Positions 26,308 through 35,301 of a DNA stretch of 64,000 nt are shown here, one piece after another. Each line of letters begins with the position of its first letter. Position 1 is the first letter of the stretch. The stretch covers positions 25,458 through 89,457 of the forward strand of contig JAIUPL010000024.1 in NCBI GenBank assembly GCA_020160935.1, in the 5' to 3' direction. Source of the DNA: Bacteroidota bacterium (lineage in GTDB: Bacteria; Bacteroidota; Bacteroidia; Chitinophagales; Saprospiraceae). Below the pieces are notes generated by a model, which worked only from the letters and a program-made list of their open reading frames with translations, was not told where the DNA came from and searched no databases. The position numbers were made by a program, and so were the translations under genes.

Positions 26308-29300
26308 CTACCGCACCACCAAAATTCTGGCACCTGTTCGCCCTTCTGCCGACACCTGCACTACATACGCACCTGCAGGAAGCCCGCGCAATTGCACCTG
26401 TCTGCTCCCGTTTGCCAACGTCTGTTGAATCAGGCTTTTTCCTGCACTGTCGAATACCTGAACCAATACAAAATTTTCATTGTCAGGCAATTGTATCAAA
26501 ACAGGCTGATGTGCAGAAGCCGGATTCGGGCCCATGCTGAATTCCAGCGCGCCTGACATTTCAGTCACTCTGGACGCATCATCCACAATCGTCACCGCCG
26601 TGTTGGTCACCACGGGCGCATTGTAATCGAAGTAAATGGACGCCGTATTGGTCAGGCTGTCGCCGTCCGCCAGATTCGGTAGAGCAGCGATGGAATACTG
26701 CACAAAACCATGGCTGCCTGCTTCATCTGAAATGCTGTCGGGCAAATGAATCTGATCGAAAAAGAACTCCAGCACGCGTGGTTGCACAAAACGCACCCGC
26801 ACCGGGTGGCTGGCTGCATCGAGCCGGAATGTGAGCGGGTTGAAATCCGTTTCCAGCGTGTCTAAAATACGCACGAAAGTAGCCGGGTAATTGCCGGTAT
26901 TCTGGAAACGAATGCGGTAGCCCAGTCGTTTTTCCGCCTGAATATCAGCAATTGGCACCGTGTTGCCCTGCAATGCCGTTTTGTCGTTGGGGTCGAAAGA
27001 GCCAACGACGGTTTGCAGCAACGTATCCAGGTTGTTTTCGGGCAGGTCGTCGGGCCAGGTGTTCGTTTCCACCCAGGCGATATTTTGTAAGGTTGCGCCT
27101 ATCGGTACTGATCCTGACAAGAGCACCGTGGCGCTCACTACCTTATTCCCCAGGGGCGAGAGCGCTATATTGCTCCACACGATGGTATCGTTTTGTAAAA
27201 CAGCCGGCGGTTCGGCATGCAGGAATTCATAGCCGGGTGCAGGCACCAGTTTTACGGTGGCGCCGGCTGTTTGCAGACTCGCATTTTGCACGTATCCTGT
27301 CAGCGACAATGTAAAGCCAGGTCGTGGTACTGTGTTGTCTGTCAGTAAAATATGTATGTCGTTGGTATCGGAATACAGTGCAAAATCCAGGCTGTCTGCA
27401 GGCTGATTTACGGCATACTGCATCGGCGACGCAGTCAGGAAAGAGTAGGGCAGGACAGGCTTCAGGATGTCGGGCGAATCGTACAACAAAGCGAAGTAAC
27501 CCTGTGCATTGCTCAACGCATAGTGCTGGTTATTTTGTGTAAATACCAATACGTGCGGTACACCCTGCTCGTCACCGTCCATTTGCTGGTTGTTGTTGCT
27601 GTCGGCAAAAATGCGGCCTTGTAATTTTAATAAAACCAGTTCCGAAACTTTGGTGTGTACCATTAATGCTACTGCGGTATTGCTGCCGGGATAATACACG
27701 GTCATGGACATATACACATCGTCGCCGAAGGTTTTTAGAAAATCTACCCCTGCAATGTAAAATTCTGAGAAGATGCCTGCTGGCGGCACATTCGACAAAA
27801 ACCACGGATCGCCGCCACTGTCGCTGTAAACGGTACGGGCGCTGTTGGTGGCAAAAACGCGGTCACCGACACCTGTCATCAAGGTTGGGTTAATAAAAGG
27901 CTCCTCCGGAGGCCCAGGCAAATAAGCCCAACTACCACCCTGATTATCAGACATATACAGGCCATATTCGGCCGATTTTGCAAATACCCGCTCTCCCACT
28001 ACAAACAATTCCTCACATATGAATCCGAAAGGTAACCCGTTATTCGCCGGCACAAATGTTTGACCCGTATCGAGCGAAACCTGTATGCCATCGCCAACCG
28101 GGCTGTTGGTGAAAATAAGGCCATTGAGCACTTGCATTCGATAAACATTCTCCACATTGCCCGGAAGTGGCTGAAATTCCTGAGTGTCGATATCATAAGA
28201 ATACAGCGCAAAACCAAAGGCTAAAACCAGGACCTTCTGTCCACCCAAATACCTGAATGTTTGAATAAACGGGGCATCGGGGTCATCGAACGTCCATGTT
28301 TCACCGTTGTCTTCAGAACGTAAAAAACCATGCTGACCATCATAGTTTATAAGTATTACACCATTTATTTGTTGTATTTCCCCTGCAAATCCACTTTGGA
28401 AATATCGGACGAGCCGATAGGTTATCCCACCATCAAATGTAGTGTAGAGCCGATATTGGTCTACAACCACCCAAGACGCAGGGCCGGTTTTTAGCGCGTC
28501 TAAAAAAGGGCTGGTTGGCAGGCCCGACTGTCGGGTTTCCCACTGCGTTTCATCTTCAGAAATGGCGTAGCAATTCGTATTGGTTAACAGGCGTTTGCCG
28601 CCGGGTGTGAGGTAACTTTTGAACATCGTCTCCGTAAAGTCGATTTGGGGGTACACCTGTGTCCAGGTCACGCCGTTGTCGGTACTGCGCCACTGGCTGA
28701 TGATGCCCATATCGTCGCGGCGGGTAGCCAGCAGTGCATCACCTTCTTCCAGCATATTGAGGATAAACGAACCATTGAAAAACGGCAGCGAGTTCCAGGT
28801 CTCGCCGCTATCGTCCGAACGCATGAGCACTCCTACCTGGTTGTTGTAAAAAATGCTGCTTCCATGCACCAGCAAGCGGTCGTACCCTACGCCCTGGTTA
28901 TTGATCGGAATGTTGGAAATTGATTTTTGCCAGGTCACGCCATTGTTGTCCGACCAGCGGATACCATCTGTGCTGAGCAGCAGCAGGCGTTGTCCAAACT
29001 CGACCATGCGCAGGTTGTAGTTAAATGCCGGCGCTGTAAAAATGGCTTCATTGTCATCACTGCCGCGCAACTGCCGCACTACATTTTCATAACTGACCAG
29101 CAGCATAGTATCTTCCCGGATGACCTTGGACACCGGCCCGCTCAGGCCCACTGCGCCCCAGAACTGAAATGACAGGCCGCCGTCGTCGCTGATCCAGGTA
29201 GAATCCTTGCCATTGCGAACAGCCGAAGCATACACTTTATCCTGCCGCGTCCAAATGGCGTATGCATTTCTCGGGCCGTTTTGTGCGCGCTGCCAGTGCG

Positions 29301-29481
29301 CGCCGTAGTCGTCGGTGTAACTCAGCCCGAGCCCGTGCCCGGCCAGCAATCGTTCGTTGTATCTACTTGCAGCAGTGAGGGTTGTAGAAGGCGTTTGAAA
29401 CTGGAGGGTGTCCCACTGCGACCAGGCATTTTGGTAAAAAAACAGGAGCAGCAGGAGGGTAGGGAAGAGGCGTAGAGGCAT
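26308..29481 (-). CDS. BNR/Sortilin-like repeat protein with T9SS sorting domain
   Basis: The start MPLRLFPTLLLLLFFYQ (29481) gives 1057 residues with a signal peptide ending NAWSQ; the frame extends 31 codons upstream without signal character. Residues about 25-620 contain many BNR/Asp-box-like repeats (SDDSGETWNSLP, STDNGVTWTQVY, SEDNGETWTFDD), pointing to two or more beta-propellers of the sortilin/VPS10 type. A CNA-B/SpaA-like segment follows (GRIFADSNNNQQMDGDEQG), then a DUF7619/DUF11-like domain (YRIRFQNTGNYPATFVRILD) and a final T9SS domain (MGPNPASAHQPVLIQL to the C-terminus). It is an exported surface protein with no visible catalytic residues. Confidence 0.88.
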   Translation of the reverse strand: MPLRLFPTLLLLLFFYQNAWSQWDTLQFQTPSTTLTAASRYNERLLAGHGLGLSYTDDYGAHWQRAQNGPRNAYAIWTRQDKVYASAVRNGKDSTWISDDGGLSFQFWGAVGLSGPVSKVIREDTMLLVSYENVVRQLRGSDDNEAIFTAPAFNYNLRMVEFGQRLLLLSTDGIRWSDNNGVTWQKSISNIPINNQGVGYDRLLVHGSSIFYNNQVGVLMRSDDSGETWNSLPFFNGSFILNMLEEGDALLATRRDDMGIISQWRSTDNGVTWTQVYPQIDFTETMFKSYLTPGGKRLLTNTNCYAISEDETQWETRQSGLPTSPFLDALKTGPASWVVVDQYRLYTTFDGGITYRLVRYFQSGFAGEIQQINGVILINYDGQHGFLRSEDNGETWTFDDPDAPFIQTFRYLGGQKVLVLAFGFALYSYDIDTQEFQPLPGNVENVYRMQVLNGLIFTNSPVGDGIQVSLDTGQTFVPANNGLPFGFICEELFVVGERVFAKSAEYGLYMSDNQGGSWAYLPGPPEEPFINPTLMTGVGDRVFATNSARTVYSDSGGDPWFLSNVPPAGIFSEFYIAGVDFLKTFGDDVYMSMTVYYPGSNTAVALMVHTKVSELVLLKLQGRIFADSNNNQQMDGDEQGVPHVLVFTQNNQHYALSNAQGYFALLYDSPDILKPVLPYSFLTASPMQYAVNQPADSLDFALYSDTNDIHILLTDNTVPRPGFTLSLTGYVQNASLQTAGATVKLVPAPGYEFLHAEPPAVLQNDTIVWSNIALSPLGNKVVSATVLLSGSVPIGATLQNIAWVETNTWPDDLPENNLDTLLQTVVGSFDPNDKTALQGNTVPIADIQAEKRLGYRIRFQNTGNYPATFVRILDTLETDFNPLTFRLDAASHPVRVRFVQPRVLEFFFDQIHLPDSISDEAGSHGFVQYSIAALPNLADGDSLTNTASIYFDYNAPVVTNTAVTIVDDASRVTEMSGALEFSMGPNPASAHQPVLIQLPDNENFVLVQVFDSAGKSLIQQTLANGSRQVQLRGLPAGAYVVQVSAEGRTGARILVVR

Positions 29482-29611
29482 GGTTAAAATCGGGTTGAGA
29501 AGTGTTTTGAAGTAGGGTGGTTTTACAGTAAAAGTATAAATTTTTTTGCAAAAAACGGATTTGTTACCTCTCATCCATGAATATAGAAAAACGATCTGTC
29601 GATCTGTCTAA

Positions 29612-29710
29612 TCTACGCTTTGTGCTCTTTGTGAAACCTTTGTGAACCTTGTGGTAAAAATTTTTAACCACAAAGAACACTACGGTTTCACAACGGACAC
29701 AAAGCGTAGA
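29612..29710. repeat. Inverted repeat, CTTTGTG family, inward topology (copy 7)
   Basis: The outer TCTACGCTTTGTG pairs with CACAAAGCGTAGA. Inside are GTGAAACCTTTGTG and GGTTTCACAACGG around a TAAAAATTTTTAA centre. It lies in the 418-base divergent gap between the BNR protein and the flavoprotein gene; a further GTACAC follows at 29711. The rest of the gap has no clear feature. Confidence 0.85.
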
Positions 29711-29899
29711 GTACACCTAGAATAAAAACCAAAAATAAAATCAGTTTTAAACCCTGCTACGTCGAATAGAGCATGAAATCGGAATGCCCGGCGCCACCAT
29801 CCCACATGATCTAAATTCCCATCACAGGTATCGCAGGTCATTCTTTCAGCCTGCCGTGTGCATGAAACTTGCCCCATCGTTGCACTTCAATCGTATGCC

Positions 29900-31540
29900 A
29901 TGGCATTTTCACACACAGACCTGACCCACAAACCCGACCTTGGAGGGCATGGCGCAGGCACCGGCTCCACCCGCACGAAGCGACCGGAATACGTCGATTT
30001 TCTTCCTCCTTGCAACCATGCTTGTCCGGCAGGTGAAAATATTCAAGCCTGGCTGTCCCTGGCGCAAGCAGGCGACTACCGCGCAGCCTGGGAAAAACTC
30101 ACAGAAGAAAATCCCATGCCAGCCATTCACGGGCGCGTTTGCTACCACCCCTGCCAGAGCGCCTGCAACCGCAATTCGCTCGATTCCACGGTAAGCATCC
30201 ATGCCGTGGAGCGTTATCTCGGCGACCGCGCCATCGAGGAAGGCTGGCGTTTTCCGAAACCCCAACAAAAAACAGGCAAACGCATCCTGGTCATCGGAGC
30301 AGGGCCCAGCGGACTCTCCGCTGCGTACCACCTCGCCCGCCTCGGCCACGAAGTGAGCATTTTTGAAGCAGGCCCCGTTGCCGGTGGAATGATGCACTTC
30401 GGCATTCCTGCCTATCGCCTGCCCCGCAACATCCTGCAAGCGGAAGTGCAGCGCATCGCCGACCTCGGTGTCGATATCCGGCTCAACTACAAAGTGAGTG
30501 ATGTAATGGACGAAAAAACGCGGGGCAATTTCAATGCTGTGTTTATCGCCATTGGCGCCCACATTGGCAAAAAAACCGACATCCCGGCCCGCGAAGCAGG
30601 CAAAATCCTCGATGCCGTCAGTTTCCTGAAAGAAGTCGAACTCGGCGGTACACCGCGCATCGGACGACGCGTGGCCATCTACGGCGGTGGTAATACGGCC
30701 ATGGACGCTGCCCGCGTAGCCAAACGCCTCGGCGCCGAAGAAGCCCTGATTATCTACCGCCGCGACCGCGAACACATGCCCGCCCACGATTTTGAAGCCG
30801 ACGAGGCCCTCAGCGAAGGCGTGAAAATACACTGGCTGCGTACCATCAAAAACCTCGATGAAACCAGTATCACCGTCGAGCGCATGAACATCGTAGACGG
30901 CAGGCCCGTACCGACCGGCGAACTGGAAACGCTCGAAGCCGACTCGCTTATTCTGGCGCTTGGGCAGGATACGGAAACCGATTTCCTGAAAGGTATCGAT
31001 GGGATACAGTTCCAACCCGATGGCACGGTCGTGGTCGATGAACACATGATGACCGGCCATGCGGGCATTTTCGCCGGGGGCGACATGGTGCCCAGTGAAC
31101 GCAGCGTGACCATCGCTACCGGACACGGCAAAAAAGCCGCCCGCAACATCGACGCCTGGCTGCACGGCACGACGTACGACAAAAAGCCCAACAACGCCAT
31201 CGTCAACATCGAACAATTGCAGGTATGGTTCCGCACCCACGCGCCTTTGCAGCAACAGGTACACCTCGAGCCAGAAAAAGCAGTAGGCAGTTTTGATGAA
31301 ATCGTCGGCGGTCTCAGCGAATCTGAAGCCCGATACGAAGCCCAGCGCTGCCTTTCCTGCGGCAACTGCTTCGAATGCGACGGCTGCTACGGCGCTTGCC
31401 CGGAAGGCGCGATCATCAAGCTGGGTAAAGGAAATCGCTACGAATTCAACTATTCGCTTTGCACGGGCTGCGAAGTATGCTTCGAGCAATGCCCATGTCA
31501 CGCCATCGATATGGTTCACGAGTCACAACTCTTGTCATGA
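29900..31540 (+). CDS. GltD-like FAD/NAD(P)H oxidoreductase fused to a ferredoxin domain
   Basis: The start at 29900 gives 546 residues. The N-terminus has an Fe-S-binding Fer4_20 region (CNHACPAGE near 38, CYHPCQSACNR near 81). An FAD Rossmann site follows (ILVIGAGPSGLSAAYHL near 132), then an NAD(P)H site (VAIYGGGNTAMDAARVAKRL near 264). The C-terminus carries a two-cluster ferredoxin domain: CLSCGNCFECDGCYGACPEG near 484 and CTGCEVCFEQCPCH near 521. It resembles the small subunit of glutamate synthase, but no gltB is adjacent. Its stop overlaps the PFOR start by four bases (ATGA). It most likely exchanges electrons between NAD(P)H and ferredoxin or PFOR, an inference from fusion and context. 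Confidence 0.9.
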   Translation: MAFSHTDLTHKPDLGGHGAGTGSTRTKRPEYVDFLPPCNHACPAGENIQAWLSLAQAGDYRAAWEKLTEENPMPAIHGRVCYHPCQSACNRNSLDSTVSIHAVERYLGDRAIEEGWRFPKPQQKTGKRILVIGAGPSGLSAAYHLARLGHEVSIFEAGPVAGGMMHFGIPAYRLPRNILQAEVQRIADLGVDIRLNYKVSDVMDEKTRGNFNAVFIAIGAHIGKKTDIPAREAGKILDAVSFLKEVELGGTPRIGRRVAIYGGGNTAMDAARVAKRLGAEEALIIYRRDREHMPAHDFEADEALSEGVKIHWLRTIKNLDETSITVERMNIVDGRPVPTGELETLEADSLILALGQDTETDFLKGIDGIQFQPDGTVVVDEHMMTGHAGIFAGGDMVPSERSVTIATGHGKKAARNIDAWLHGTTYDKKPNNAIVNIEQLQVWFRTHAPLQQQVHLEPEKAVGSFDEIVGGLSESEARYEAQRCLSCGNCFECDGCYGACPEGAIIKLGKGNRYEFNYSLCTGCEVCFEQCPCHAIDMVHESQLLS

Positions 31541-34500
31541 AATCAGAAAAAAAACATACCGTTATCACCCTCGATGGCAATGAAGCAGCGGTGTACGTCG
31601 CCTACCGCGTCAACGAGGTGTGCGCCATATACCCCATCACGCCTTCTTCGACCATGGCCGAACTGGCCGACGAATGGGCTTCCAAAACCTACAAAAACAT
31701 CTGGGGCAATATTCCCGAAGTGATTGAAATGCAGAGTGAAGGCGGTGCTGCGGGTACCGTTCACGGCGCCCTGCAAACCGGCGCCCTTACCACCACCTTC
31801 ACCGCTTCGCAGGGCCTGATGCTCATGCTGCCCAATATGTACAAAATCGCGGGCGAACTCACTTCCACGGTTTTCCACGTAGCAGCGCGGGCGCTGTCGG
31901 CACAAGGCCTGTCCATTTTCGGCGACCACCAGGACGTGATGGCTGCGCGTACCACAGGTTTTGCCATGCTGGCAGCCGCCGGTGTGCAGGAGGCGCACGA
32001 TATGGCATTGATTGCCCAGGCCACGACCCTGAAAGCGCGGATTCCGTTTATCCATTTCTTCGACGGCTTCCGCACCTCGCACGAACTCAACAAGATCACG
32101 TTGTTGTCCGACAATGAAATTCGGGCAATGATCGACGACGAATACGTTTTTCAGCATCGGAAAAGAGCCCTCAACCCCGACCAGCCTTTTATTCGCGGCA
32201 CGGCCCAAAACCCCGATGTGTACTTCCAGGGCCGCGAAACGGTGAATCCGTTTTACGCTGCTGTTCCGGATATTCTGAAAGCGGAAATGGAAAAATTCCG
32301 CGCCCTCACCGGCCGCAGTTATGCTCCGGTGTCCTACTTCGGAGCGCCCGATGCCGAACGCGTTTTAGTCATCATGGGCTCGGGTAGCGAAACCGCCATT
32401 GAAACCGTGCAGTTTTTGCAGCAGTTTGGTGAAAAAGCGGGCGTCGTGAAAATCAGCCTGTATCGTCCCTTCCCGGCCGATGATTTCATTGCCGCATTTC
32501 CCAAAACCGTTCGGAAAATCGCCGTGCTCGACCGCACAAAAGAACCCGGCGCTTCCGGCGAGCCGCTGTACCAGGATGTGCTGGTGAGTTTTGCAGAGGC
32601 TTTTGCCAATGGAAAACTGGCCGGTATGCCGCTCATCGTGGGTGGTCGCTACGGCTTGTCGTCGAAAGAATTCACCCCGGCAATGGTAAAATCCGTGCTG
32701 GACGAATTGCAAAAAGACGTACCGAAAAACCACTTCACAGTGGGTATTCACGACGATGTAGGTTTTACCAGCCTCGATGTCGACACCACGTTTACGCTCG
32801 ATGAAGGCGGCTGGACACAAGCGCTCTTTTTCGGCCTCGGCGCCGATGGCACCGTGGGCGCCAACAAAAACAGCATCAAAATCATCGGCGAAAACACGGA
32901 GTTGTTCGCACAAGGTTATTTCGTGTACGACTCCAAAAAGTCGGGTGCAAAAACCGTGTCGCACCTGCGTTTCGGCAAGAATCCGATTCATGCGCCCTAC
33001 CTCATTTCTGCGGCTGACTTCATTGCCTGCCACCAGTTCAATTTCCTGGAAAAGGAAGAAATGCTGAAATGGGCCAAACCCGGCGCTACGTTCCTGCTCA
33101 ATAGTCCGCACGCAGCGTCGGAAGTATGGAATTACCTGCCCCAGGCTGTGCAGCGCAGCATCCTCGACAAAAACATCCGAGTGTTTGTCATAGACGCCAC
33201 GGAAGTGGCCCGCGCTACGGGTATGACCGGCCGCATCAACACCATTATGCAAACCTGCTTCTTTGCCTTGTCGGGTGTGTTGCCTCCGGATCGTGCGATT
33301 GCCGAAATCAAAAAAGCCATTGAAAAAACCTATTCCAAAAAAGGGAAAGCCGTTATTCAAAAGAACTTCGAAGCGGTAGACCAAACGTTGGAAAACCTGT
33401 TTGAAGTAAAAATTCCCGCACAGGTAACGGCGCCCGCGCCCAAAGGCCAGCGCATACCGGAACATGCCGGCGAATTTGTCCGCAGCGTCACCGAAAAAAT
33501 GATGGCTGGCCTGGGCGACGATATTCCCGTCAGCGCCCTGCCTATAGACGGCACCTACCCGAGCGGCACCACCAAATGGGAAAAACGCAACATTTCTGAC
33601 CGCATCGCCATTTGGGAGCCCGACATTTGTATTCAGTGCGGCAATTGCAGTTTTGTGTGTCCGCACAGTGTCATTCGCTCCAAATTTTTCAATAATGGCC
33701 ACCTGAAAGAGGCCCCCGATGGCTTCAAATCGGCGCCGATCAATGCGCGCGGTTTTCCGGAAACACAGTTCAGTTTGCAGGTGTACCTCGAAGACTGCAC
33801 GGGCTGCAACCTGTGCCACGAAGTATGCCCGGTGAAAGACGCTGCACAACCAGGTTTCCGCGCCATCAATCTGGGTGAAAAAGAACCGATTCTGAATGTC
33901 GAGCGGGAGAACATTGAGTTCTTCGAACAATTGCCGAAAAACGAACGCCCCGGCGTCAATTTCTCCACGGTACACGGTGTGCAGTTCCTCGAACCCCTGT
34001 TCGAATTTTCCGGCGCTTGCGCAGGTTGCGGCGAAACGCCTTACATCAAGGTGCTGACGCAATTGTTCGGCGACCGCCTGCTGGTGGCCAATGCGACGGG
34101 TTGCTCCTCCATCTTCGGGGGCAATTTGCCCACCACACCCTGGACGAAAAACAGCGAAGGGCAAGGCCCGGCCTGGTCGAACTCCCTGTTTGAAGACAAT
34201 GCGGAATTTGGCCTGGGTATGCGCCTCACGGCCGACAAACAACTGTCCATTGCGCACCAATTGCTCGAAAACCTGCGCCCCGAACTGGGCGATGAACTGG
34301 TCAACGGCATCAAAAATGCGCCGCAACTGCTGGAAAGCGAAATCGCCGAACAGCGCAGCCGCGTGGCCGCTCTGAAATCGAAATTACTCCAAATGAGCAC
34401 TTCGGAAGCCAAACACCTGCTCTCGGTGGCCGACCAACTTGTGCACCGCAGCGTGTGGCTCATCGGTGGCGACGGCTGGGCCTACGATATCGGTTCCGGC

Positions 34501-35115
34501 GGACTCGACCACGCCCTGGCCAGTGGCCGAAACATCAATGTGCTGGTGCTCGACACGGAAGTGTACTCCAATACGGGCGGCCAAATGTCGAAAGCCACGC
34601 CGACGGCCGCCTCCGCCAAATTTGCGGCAGCAGGCAAACGCGTCGGCAAAAAAGACCTTGCCATGCAGGCTATTTCCTACGGTAACGTGTACGTGGCACA
34701 GGTGGCCATGGGCGCCAATCCGCAACAAACCCTGTTGGCGCTTCGGGAGGCCGAAGCCTACAATGGCCCCTCGCTCATTCTGGCCTACAGCCACTGCATT
34801 GCGCATGGTATCGACATGGAAAAAGGGCTGAACCAGCAAAAAATGGCTGTTGCAAGCGGCTACTGGCCGCTGATTCGCTACAACCCGATGCTGCGCAGAA
34901 ACAACCACAATCCTTTCGTACTGGATTCGCCAAAGCCGAGTATGCCTTTCCGCGACTACGCCTACAACGAAGCGCGCTACAAAGTGCTGACACAAACCAA
35001 TCCGGAAGAAGCCGAAAAACTCATGGTGCTGGCCCAGGAAATCGTGGATTTACGCTGGAAATCGTACGAGGAAATGGCTGGGTTTGGGGCGCATGAGTTT
35101 CAGCCGGTGTTTTAG
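31537..35115 (+). CDS. nifJ: Pyruvate:ferredoxin (flavodoxin) oxidoreductase
   Basis: The start MKSEKKHTVITLDGNEAA at 31537 gives 1192 residues, the usual length for the single-chain enzyme; 26 upstream codons lie within the preceding gene. The order is alpha/PFOR_I domain (YRVNEVCAIYPITPSSTMAE), core domain, gamma domain (WTQALFFGLGADGTVGANKN near 430), EKR segment, two 4Fe-4S clusters (CIQCGNCSFVCPHS near 697, CTGCNLCHEVCP near 754) and a TPP-binding beta domain (CAGCGETPYIKV near 827, VANATGCSSIFGG). It interconverts pyruvate plus CoA and acetyl-CoA plus CO2 with ferredoxin. It is coupled to the flavoprotein gene and followed by PPDK. Confidence 0.96.
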   Translation: MKSEKKHTVITLDGNEAAVYVAYRVNEVCAIYPITPSSTMAELADEWASKTYKNIWGNIPEVIEMQSEGGAAGTVHGALQTGALTTTFTASQGLMLMLPNMYKIAGELTSTVFHVAARALSAQGLSIFGDHQDVMAARTTGFAMLAAAGVQEAHDMALIAQATTLKARIPFIHFFDGFRTSHELNKITLLSDNEIRAMIDDEYVFQHRKRALNPDQPFIRGTAQNPDVYFQGRETVNPFYAAVPDILKAEMEKFRALTGRSYAPVSYFGAPDAERVLVIMGSGSETAIETVQFLQQFGEKAGVVKISLYRPFPADDFIAAFPKTVRKIAVLDRTKEPGASGEPLYQDVLVSFAEAFANGKLAGMPLIVGGRYGLSSKEFTPAMVKSVLDELQKDVPKNHFTVGIHDDVGFTSLDVDTTFTLDEGGWTQALFFGLGADGTVGANKNSIKIIGENTELFAQGYFVYDSKKSGAKTVSHLRFGKNPIHAPYLISAADFIACHQFNFLEKEEMLKWAKPGATFLLNSPHAASEVWNYLPQAVQRSILDKNIRVFVIDATEVARATGMTGRINTIMQTCFFALSGVLPPDRAIAEIKKAIEKTYSKKGKAVIQKNFEAVDQTLENLFEVKIPAQVTAPAPKGQRIPEHAGEFVRSVTEKMMAGLGDDIPVSALPIDGTYPSGTTKWEKRNISDRIAIWEPDICIQCGNCSFVCPHSVIRSKFFNNGHLKEAPDGFKSAPINARGFPETQFSLQVYLEDCTGCNLCHEVCPVKDAAQPGFRAINLGEKEPILNVERENIEFFEQLPKNERPGVNFSTVHGVQFLEPLFEFSGACAGCGETPYIKVLTQLFGDRLLVANATGCSSIFGGNLPTTPWTKNSEGQGPAWSNSLFEDNAEFGLGMRLTADKQLSIAHQLLENLRPELGDELVNGIKNAPQLLESEIAEQRSRVAALKSKLLQMSTSEAKHLLSVADQLVHRSVWLIGGDGWAYDIGSGGLDHALASGRNINVLVLDTEVYSNTGGQMSKATPTAASAKFAAAGKRVGKKDLAMQAISYGNVYVAQVAMGANPQQTLLALREAEAYNGPSLILAYSHCIAHGIDMEKGLNQQKMAVASGYWPLIRYNPMLRRNNHNPFVLDSPKPSMPFRDYAYNEARYKVLTQTNPEEAEKLMVLAQEIVDLRWKSYEEMAGFGAHEFQPVF

Positions 35116-35273
35116 TTGAGGGGGTTGAGAAAGTTGAGAGGTTGAGGGGTTGCGGCGAATGGACAGATAAATCATTCCCTTACCCGGAGCGCTTGTGTTC
35201 AACCCCTCACCCCCCTCAACTTCTCAACCCCTCACCCCCCTCAACTTCTCACCCCCCTCACCCCCCAACCAAC
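35116..35273. repeat. Palindrome with GTTGAGGG-type tandem words
   Basis: The left arm (35116-35152) consists of GTTGAGGGG, GTTGAGAAA, GTTGAGAG and GTTGAGGGG words; the right arm (35200-35273) of CCCCTCAAC and TTCTCAACC words. The left arm has no C, the right arm almost no G. It begins at the base after the PFOR stop and ends about 30 bases before the PPDK start. Confidence 0.88.
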
Positions 35274-35301
35274 CCTATCCACTCACAAATACCTAATCAT
35301 C

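Noticed and set aside
1291..29710. Palindromes as terminal repeats of insertion sequences
   Set aside because: No transposase or cargo lies between copies, and each copy is a closed hairpin with a short loop.
29909..31519. 536-codon minus-strand frame over the flavoprotein gene
   Set aside because: Shadow of a GltD-like gene with all its cofactor motifs intact.
29900..31540. Glutamate synthase small subunit
   Set aside because: No large subunit is adjacent, and the gene is coupled to PFOR and carries an extra ferredoxin domain.
32365..34326. 653-codon minus-strand frame over PFOR
   Set aside because: It overlaps conserved PFOR domains and has no independent start signal or family motif.
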